Origin: Patescibacteria group bacterium
Lineage (GTDB): Bacteria; Patescibacteriota; UBA1384; XYA2-FULL-43-10; 1-14-0-10-43-13
Assembly: GCA_022705465.1 (NCBI GenBank)
Contig: JAKJEK010000019.1
Span: 1 to 10,411 of the forward strand
DNA: 10,411 bases
Reading direction: 5' to 3'
Shown here: positions 6,093-10,411 of the stretch, in pieces
Layout: each line of letters starts with the position of its first letter
Numbering within the stretch: the first letter of the stretch is position 1
Made by a program: the position numbers and the translations under genes
Notes under the pieces: model-generated
Told to the model about the DNA's origin: nothing
What the model saw: the letters and a program-made list of their open reading frames with translations, nothing else
The model's database searches: none

Positions 6093-7619
6093 TTAATTTC
6101 TCCTTTTCCTGATTATGATAAATGCAATTACTATAAGCCAAGCAGCCAGTGCAAACAGGACATCGACACTACTGTCCAGATGAGTATCGGGCGAGATAAC
6201 AGCGAATCGTTCAACGACTTGGGTGACGTACTCCAAGGCCGGCCAAAGGAAATACGCGACGATTTTACCAGCATGATAAGCAACCAAGCCAGTCAGGGCG
6301 GCCAAAAAAGACAGGGCCATTATGGGGGGAATTATCCACAAGACTGCCAGATTGGCTAAGGGGGCAATGAACGAAACGCGGCCAAATACAAATATAATCA
6401 GCGGTAATACTGCAAGTTGTGCGCCGAGAGTTTCAGCTAGTAGCGACCTCGATGATTCCGGGACAATATTGGCGCGGCTGACTGAAAGTGTGTTGCCTAT
6501 CAAGGGAGACAAATAGATTATGCCTATAAAAGCCAGAAAAGATAACTGGAACCCAATATCAAAAACTAAAAGTGGAGGATGTAATGCAACCATTGAGACT
6601 GCTGCCAGCAGCATCAGGTTGGCCTGATCCCCTCTTCTACCAATAGTCTTCCCCAATAGGATTAGTAACGAAAAAATGGCCGCTCTGGTAATGCTTGGCG
6701 AAGCACCGGTCAGTATTACAAAAGCTATAACCAATAACGAGCCGATTATTAAGCTTGACCTTCGCCCAAACCGAGATATCAGCAGTGCATTGATGAAAAC
6801 AATAATAATCGTTACATTGAAGCCGGAGAGAGCGATCAAATGGGTTAAGCCAACGATAGCAAGCTTGTCCTCAAACAAATCAGGAAGATTGCGCCGCAGA
6901 CCAAAGATAATGCCAGCAGATAATGAGGCGTGCGGCTCGGGCAAGAGGCGATTGAGTGATTGTTCAAGGCGATCGGAGACCTGATGCAGAGAACGGTATA
7001 TAATAACCTTGACGCTTGAACCAGCCGACAACTTATTTGCCTGAACGTTGAATGCGATAACACCAGCTGCCGGATATTTCTTTAAGTAGCGAGGGTAATC
7101 AAACGATTCGATTGGTTGCGGTTTAGCAATTACGCCATGTATTTCCAATACATCGCCGTACACAAAAGTTGGATATGGCGGCAGGTAAAGCATTATGTTG
7201 GGACGACGGCACAAAGGATTAACCGTGTCGGTATTGCCGGCATTAACCACCTGTTGCCAGGAATGGATTTTTATCAGAACTTTTTGTTTTTGGGCGCTAA
7301 CCTCGGGCTTGCTGATAATCTCACCGATAATCACGCCTTCCCGACCAAATTCAAGCTGGCAATCGGTAGTTAAATCAAAGTTATTGTAAACAGCACCACC
7401 AAGAGCCAAGAACGATAGAGTAATCGCAATAACACATAAAATTAAATTATTATATAGCCAATTCCATAGGCCAGCAAGTAATAATAAACCGGAGACCCAG
7501 GTTAATACAGGCCAAAATGAGGCCGGACCCAAAGCACCGACGGACGCAAAAAAGATGCCAAACAAAAAAGCAATTGAGAGAATAGTAAAGTATCGATGTT
7601 TGGGAATCGGATTTCGCAC
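6093..7619 (-). CDS. comEC: ComEC/Rec2 competence channel protein lacking the MBL domain
   Basis: ComEC forms the inner-membrane channel that brings single-stranded DNA into the cytoplasm during natural transformation. The 508-residue product has membrane helices at about 10-75, then the soluble DUF4131 OB-fold region (about 85-200, including SFDYPRYLKKY at 172-182), then the hydrophobic Competence domain (about 230-500). Family motifs in the latter are LTHLIALSGFNVT (258-270), GASPSITRAA (305-314), LHPPLLVFDIGFQLSFLAFIGI (346-367) and a final helix ending RKRRN. Canonical ComEC proteins have about 750 residues with a C-terminal MBL domain; here that domain is the next gene, separated by one in-frame TAA. 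The start is GTG 7619, with GGGGG about 4-5 nt upstream and no ATG nearby. No comEA or comF is visible. Uptake of DNA, for transformation or nucleotide salvage, is inferred from the family. Confidence 0.92.
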   Translation of the reverse strand: MRNPIPKHRYFTILSIAFLFGIFFASVGALGPASFWPVLTWVSGLLLLAGLWNWLYNNLILCVIAITLSFLALGGAVYNNFDLTTDCQLEFGREGVIIGEIISKPEVSAQKQKVLIKIHSWQQVVNAGNTDTVNPLCRRPNIMLYLPPYPTFVYGDVLEIHGVIAKPQPIESFDYPRYLKKYPAAGVIAFNVQANKLSAGSSVKVIIYRSLHQVSDRLEQSLNRLLPEPHASLSAGIIFGLRRNLPDLFEDKLAIVGLTHLIALSGFNVTIIIVFINALLISRFGRRSSLIIGSLLVIAFVILTGASPSITRAAIFSLLILLGKTIGRRGDQANLMLLAAVSMVALHPPLLVFDIGFQLSFLAFIGIIYLSPLIGNTLSVSRANIVPESSRSLLAETLGAQLAVLPLIIFVFGRVSFIAPLANLAVLWIIPPIMALSFLAALTGLVAYHAGKIVAYFLWPALEYVTQVVERFAVISPDTHLDSSVDVLFALAAWLIVIAFIIIRKRRN

Positions 7620-7700
7620 TAATCCCCCGCCAGAAAGATAAATTTCCTATGGATGCCCCTCATATCTTGCGTCTCGAAGGAATTTGCCTTATATATCTTA

Positions 7701-7730
7701 TTGTAGATTAATAAATTCAATATTTATAGT
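7701..7730 (+). promoter_or_regulatory. AT-rich divergent promoter region, candidate grpE promoter
   Basis: The 115-bp stretch between the divergent comEC and grpE starts is strongly AT-rich from 7682 to 7736 and must hold promoters for both. The best rightward pair by -10 quality is TTGTAG (7701-7706) with TATAGT (7725-7730) and an 18-nt spacer, which would place the start of transcription almost on the first grpE ATG. An alternative is TTGCCT (7684-7689) with ATTAAT (7707-7712), spacer 17. Leftward, TTGAAT with TATATA at about 19 nt spacing is a weak comEC candidate. I cannot choose among them with confidence. Confidence 0.35.
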
Positions 7731-7734
7731 TTAT

Positions 7735-8277
7735 ATGACTAAAGTTATGACAAAAGAAAAACACGAACAACAACCAGAAGAGCAAGCAACGGATCAGGAT
7801 GCATCACGCATTGCCGAACTAGAGAAGCAGGCCGAAGAGTTACGTCTGGGCTGGCAACGCACCCAAGCAGATTTTGTTAATTTCAAAAGACAGACAGAAC
7901 AAGATCGAAAACGATTAATTAAATTAGCAAATAGCGAATTAATAGCACGACTATTGCCAGTGCTTGATAACTTTGAGCTCGCCACAAGGCATTTACCTGC
8001 CGAACTGGAAACTAATAACTGGGCAATCGGTATTAAATTTATTGAAAAGCAGATCTTCGATATTTTGGAGAACGAAGGGTTAGAGCGCATCTCCAGCGTT
8101 GGAACCCAGTTTAATCCTGAGGTTCATGAAGCAATTGAGATGGTAGAGTCAGATAGACCGGAAAATGAGGTGGTAGAAGAGGTAAATTCAGGTTATCGTT
8201 TTGACGGCGTTCTATTGCGCCCTGCCAAAGTGAAAGTATCGATCGGTTACGAAAATAATAGCCAGACATCAAAATAA
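7735..8277 (+). CDS. grpE: Nucleotide exchange factor GrpE
   Basis: GrpE is the dimeric cochaperone that drives ADP release from DnaK. From the ATG at 7735 the protein has 180 residues: a charged, glutamine-rich N-terminus, a long coiled coil (about 22-75, with RTQADFVNFKRQTEQDR at 42-58), the four-helix-bundle dimer part (LLPVLDNFELA, 73-83; QIFDILENEGLERI, 106-119) and the C-terminal beta domain with the signature FNPEVHEAI (126-134) and GYRFDGVLLRPAKVKVS (153-169). Length is normal. ATG 7747 is an equally possible start; neither has a Shine-Dalgarno. An in-frame TTG at 7684 would add residues encoded by the AT-rich promoter region and is rejected. It lies 151 bp before dnaK in the same direction, but dnaK has its own promoter. 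Confidence 0.95.
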   Translation: MTKVMTKEKHEQQPEEQATDQDASRIAELEKQAEELRLGWQRTQADFVNFKRQTEQDRKRLIKLANSELIARLLPVLDNFELATRHLPAELETNNWAIGIKFIEKQIFDILENEGLERISSVGTQFNPEVHEAIEMVESDRPENEVVEEVNSGYRFDGVLLRPAKVKVSIGYENNSQTSK

Positions 8278-8352
8278 GATAGCTACCCATAACAAAAGAT
8301 TAGCATCTCACGGAAGCTTGTACTAATGATTTTTGCTCTACGGTTGGCCTGC

Positions 8353-8381
8353 TTGACATAATGTAAAGTTTGCTTTACATT
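8353..8381 (+). promoter_or_regulatory. dnaK promoter with consensus -35 box
   Basis: TTGACA (8353-8358, perfect -35) is followed after exactly 17 nt by TACATT (8376-8381, 4 of 6 to the -10 consensus). Transcription would begin near 8388 and give a leader of about 40 nt with the AAGGAG ribosome site at 8417-8422, 6 nt before the dnaK ATG. This is a sigma-70-type promoter, not a sigma-32 one, so heat regulation would need a repressor. Confidence 0.65.
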
Positions 8382-8383
8382 AT
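8358..8383 (+). repeat. Perfect inverted repeat overlapping the dnaK promoter, probable operator
   Basis: Two perfectly complementary 11-nt arms, ATAATGTAAAG (8358-8368) and CTTTACATTAT (8373-8383), are separated by TTTG. The element starts at the last base of the -35 box and covers the whole spacer and the -10 box, where a bound dimeric repressor would block RNA polymerase. It lies upstream of the predicted transcription start, so a role as an RNA terminator for this transcript is unlikely; there is no following T-tract of note. The sequence is not CIRCE (TTAGCACTC-N9-GAGTGCTAA) or the HspR-type HAIR element. The binding protein is unknown. Confidence 0.6.
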
Positions 8384-8428
8384 ATTTTGTAAGGAACAAC
8401 TTGGACACTAATTTGCAAGGAGCGCACA

Positions 8429-10294
8429 ATGGGAAAAATAATTGGCATCGATTTGGGAACTACCTTTTCGGCTGTTGCTGTAATGGAAGGTGGCGAAGCG
8501 AAAATTATTCCAAGCACCGAGGGTACCCGAACTACGCCTTCAACCATAGCAGAAACGAAAAAGGGCGACCGCCTGGTAGGTTGGCCAGCCCGACGGCAGG
8601 CAATCACAAATCCGTCAAACACGATCTATTCAGTGAAGCGTTTTATTGGCCGAAAGTTTGATGATCCAGAGGTTCAGGACGATATTAAAAAAGTCTCCTA
8701 TGAAGTTAAGAAGGCATTAGATGGCTCGATCCGGGTAATCATGAACGGTAAAGAGTATAGCCCTCAAGAAATTTCGGCTTTTTTGTTGCAAAAACTCAAA
8801 TCGGACGCAGAGACCTATCTGGGCGAAAAGGTTACCGAGGCTGTTATTACTGTTCCAGCCTACTTTAACGATGCGCAACGCCAGGCCACAAAGGATGCTG
8901 GCAAAATTGCCGGACTTGATGTTAAGCGCATCATTAACGAACCTACTGCCGCCTCATTAGCTTATGGTCTTGATAAGAAAAAAGAGGAAAAAATCGCCGT
9001 CTACGATCTGGGTGGTGGCACCTTTGATATTACTATTCTGGAGCTGGGTGAAGGTGTGTTTGAGGTAAAGGCAACAAATGGCGACACTCACTTGGGTGGT
9101 GATGATTTTGACCAACGAATAATGGATTACATCATTGATGAATTTAAGAAGCAGGAAGGCATAGACCTCCACGCCGATCGCACTGCGCTTCAGCGTATTA
9201 AAGAAGCGGCTGAAAAAGCGAAGATTGAGCTTTCGTCGGCAAACGAAACAGAGATTAACCTGCCGTTTATTACTGCCGATGCATCCGGCCCCAAGCACTT
9301 GCAGATGACGATTACCCGAGCAAAGTTTGAGTCGCTAGTCGCCGATTTGATTGAAAAAAGCTTGAAACCATGCGAAATTGTGCTTAAAGATGCCGGACTA
9401 AAAGCTGGCGATATTGACGAAGTCATCCTGGTTGGCGGCATGACCCGTATGCCGGCGGTACAGGAAGCAGTTAAGAAATTCTTTGGTAAAGAGCCCAACC
9501 GTTCAGTTAACCCGGACGAGGCAGTTGCCCTGGGTGCAGCAATACAAGGCGGTATTTTAGGCGGCGAAGTCAAGGATCTGTTGCTTCTCGACGTGACTCC
9601 GTTATCACTGGGAATTGAAACGATGGGGGGCGTTTCCACTAAGCTGATCGAGCGCAACACCACCATACCAACCTCCAAATCACAGACGTTTACCACTGCC
9701 GCAGACAACCAGACACAGGTAGAAATCCACGTTCTACAGGGCGAACGCGAGATGGCAGCCGATAATAAAAGCTTGGGGCGTTTTATTCTCGATGGTATTC
9801 CTCCAGCTCCTCGTGGTATTCCGCAGATTGAGGTAAGTTTTGACATCGATGCCAATGGTATAGTTAATGTGCGAGCTCAAGACAAGGCAACTGGCAAAGA
9901 ACAAAGAATCACCATTACCAGTTCGTCTGGTCTGTCCGATCAGGAAATTGAGCGAATGAAGCGCGAGGCCGAAGATCATTCAGAGGAAGACCGCAAGAAA
10001 AAAGAGCTGGTTGAAGCTCGCAATCAGGCTGATACACTTATTTATACCGCCGAGAAATCCCTGCGCGATCTGGGCGATAAAGCAGATTCAAATATTAAGG
10101 CTGATATAGAGCAGAAAATTAAAACTCTCAACGAAGTTAAGAATCGCGATGAGATAGAGGAAATAAAAGCTCAAATTGAGGGCCTAAGCCAATCCCTATC
10201 CTCACTGGGAGCACAAATGTACGAGCACAGCACCAAGCCAGGAGAGGAAAGTCAGTCAGAGCAGCAAGCAGAAGAAGGCAAAAAGGAAGAGTAG
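8429..10294 (+). CDS. dnaK: Hsp70 chaperone DnaK
   Basis: DnaK binds and releases unfolded polypeptides in an ATP-driven cycle with DnaJ and GrpE in the cytoplasm. The 621-residue protein is full length. The nucleotide-binding domain (1-380) has GIDLGTT (6-12), K70, VPAYFNDAQRQATKDAG (142-158), VYDLGGGTFDIT (191-202) and VILVGGMTRMPAVQ (332-345). The hydrophobic linker DLLLLDV is at 383-389, the substrate-binding beta sandwich at about 390-505, and the helical lid to about 600, ending in a glutamate/glutamine/lysine-rich tail. The residues around 75-110 present in E. coli DnaK are retained, unlike in classical Firmicutes DnaK. The tail lacks the DVVDAEFEE-type ending of E. coli. The ATG at 8429 follows AAGGAG by 6 nt. 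Expression is probably governed by the promoter and palindrome at 8353-8383. Confidence 0.98.
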   Translation: MGKIIGIDLGTTFSAVAVMEGGEAKIIPSTEGTRTTPSTIAETKKGDRLVGWPARRQAITNPSNTIYSVKRFIGRKFDDPEVQDDIKKVSYEVKKALDGSIRVIMNGKEYSPQEISAFLLQKLKSDAETYLGEKVTEAVITVPAYFNDAQRQATKDAGKIAGLDVKRIINEPTAASLAYGLDKKKEEKIAVYDLGGGTFDITILELGEGVFEVKATNGDTHLGGDDFDQRIMDYIIDEFKKQEGIDLHADRTALQRIKEAAEKAKIELSSANETEINLPFITADASGPKHLQMTITRAKFESLVADLIEKSLKPCEIVLKDAGLKAGDIDEVILVGGMTRMPAVQEAVKKFFGKEPNRSVNPDEAVALGAAIQGGILGGEVKDLLLLDVTPLSLGIETMGGVSTKLIERNTTIPTSKSQTFTTAADNQTQVEIHVLQGEREMAADNKSLGRFILDGIPPAPRGIPQIEVSFDIDANGIVNVRAQDKATGKEQRITITSSSGLSDQEIERMKREAEDHSEEDRKKKELVEARNQADTLIYTAEKSLRDLGDKADSNIKADIEQKIKTLNEVKNRDEIEEIKAQIEGLSQSLSSLGAQMYEHSTKPGEESQSEQQAEEGKKEE

Positions 10295-10347
10295 TCATTG
10301 CGTGACTTCCCAACCCCTTGTTATTACTAATGAGCCGGACAATAGCA

Positions 10348-10376
10348 TTGATTCTGGATGCTCTCCAAGCTAAAAT
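10348..10376 (+). promoter_or_regulatory. Promoter-like sequence for a gene beyond the right edge
   Basis: TTGATT (10348-10353, 4 of 6) and TAAAAT (10371-10376, 5 of 6) are exactly 17 nt apart in the 117 bp after dnaK. Transcription would start near 10383. The window ends in GGGGAGG (10405-10411), which looks like a Shine-Dalgarno, so a rightward gene probably starts just outside. dnaJ is a usual neighbour, but nothing here identifies it. No convincing terminator is seen after the dnaK stop. Confidence 0.45.
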
Positions 10377-10411
10377 TAAACTACATATAATTAGTGAGTG
10401 TGCCGGGGAGG

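Noticed and set aside
9190..9855. A 221-codon minus-strand open frame inside dnaK.
   Set aside because: It is antisense to highly conserved DnaK coding sequence, has no recognisable domain, and its serine/threonine-rich composition is typical of a codon shadow.
10283..10310. A possible terminator after dnaK: GTCA-loop-TGAC with partial outer pairing.
   Set aside because: The stem is only 4 bp with a large bulge and there is no T-tract.
10330..10411. An open frame of 27 codons from ATG 10330 to the right edge (MSRTIALILDALQAK...).
   Set aside because: No Shine-Dalgarno, no recognisable family, and a promoter-like pair lies inside it. An open stretch this short is expected by chance; the terminal GGGGAGG suggests that the real gene starts beyond the edge.

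Overview
The window looks like chromosomal DNA of an uncultivated bacterium with moderate GC and compact gene packing. Several traits fit a Patescibacteria (CPR)-type genome: short intergenic gaps, a yebC-ruvC pair, a ComEC divided into two polypeptides, and a PH1107-type glycosidase (GH130) beside a GT4 glycosyltransferase. This placement is an inference from gene content, not from phylogeny. TGA behaves as a stop codon. DnaK carries the N-terminal segment found in E. coli-type DnaK and missing from classical Firmicutes DnaK, so a Firmicutes origin is not favoured.

Two divergent blocks meet at about 7620-7734. Leftward (minus strand), read from the middle of the window to its left edge, are: comEC (membrane channel part of the competence DNA-uptake protein), its separately encoded metallo-beta-lactamase domain, a promoter and structured leader, yebC (translation/transcription accessory factor), ruvC (Holliday-junction resolvase), galT (hexose-1-phosphate uridylyltransferase), an APH-fold small-molecule kinase broken by a frameshift near its 3' end, a GH130 glycoside phosphorylase/hydrolase, and a GT4 glycosyltransferase that has its own promoter and runs off the left edge. 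Rightward (plus strand) are grpE and dnaK, the nucleotide-exchange factor and Hsp70 of the protein-folding machine. After dnaK there is a promoter-like sequence and a Shine-Dalgarno-like end for a gene beyond the window.

The functional groups are DNA uptake and recombination (comEC, MBL, ruvC, yebC), sugar-1-phosphate and nucleotide-sugar metabolism feeding a glycosyltransferase (galT, kinase, GH130, GT4), and proteostasis (grpE, dnaK). The sugar cluster combines the same enzyme classes as the bifidobacterial phosphorylase / anomeric kinase / uridylyltransferase salvage pathway, with GH130 in place of GH112.

The points most worth attention are: a perfect 11-bp inverted repeat laid over the dnaK promoter that is not CIRCE; a single in-frame TAA dividing comEC from its metallo-beta-lactamase half; the frameshift in the kinase; and the possible phosphorylase-kinase-uridylyltransferase-transferase pathway. 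I see no tRNA, rRNA, CRISPR array, insertion sequence or prophage gene.
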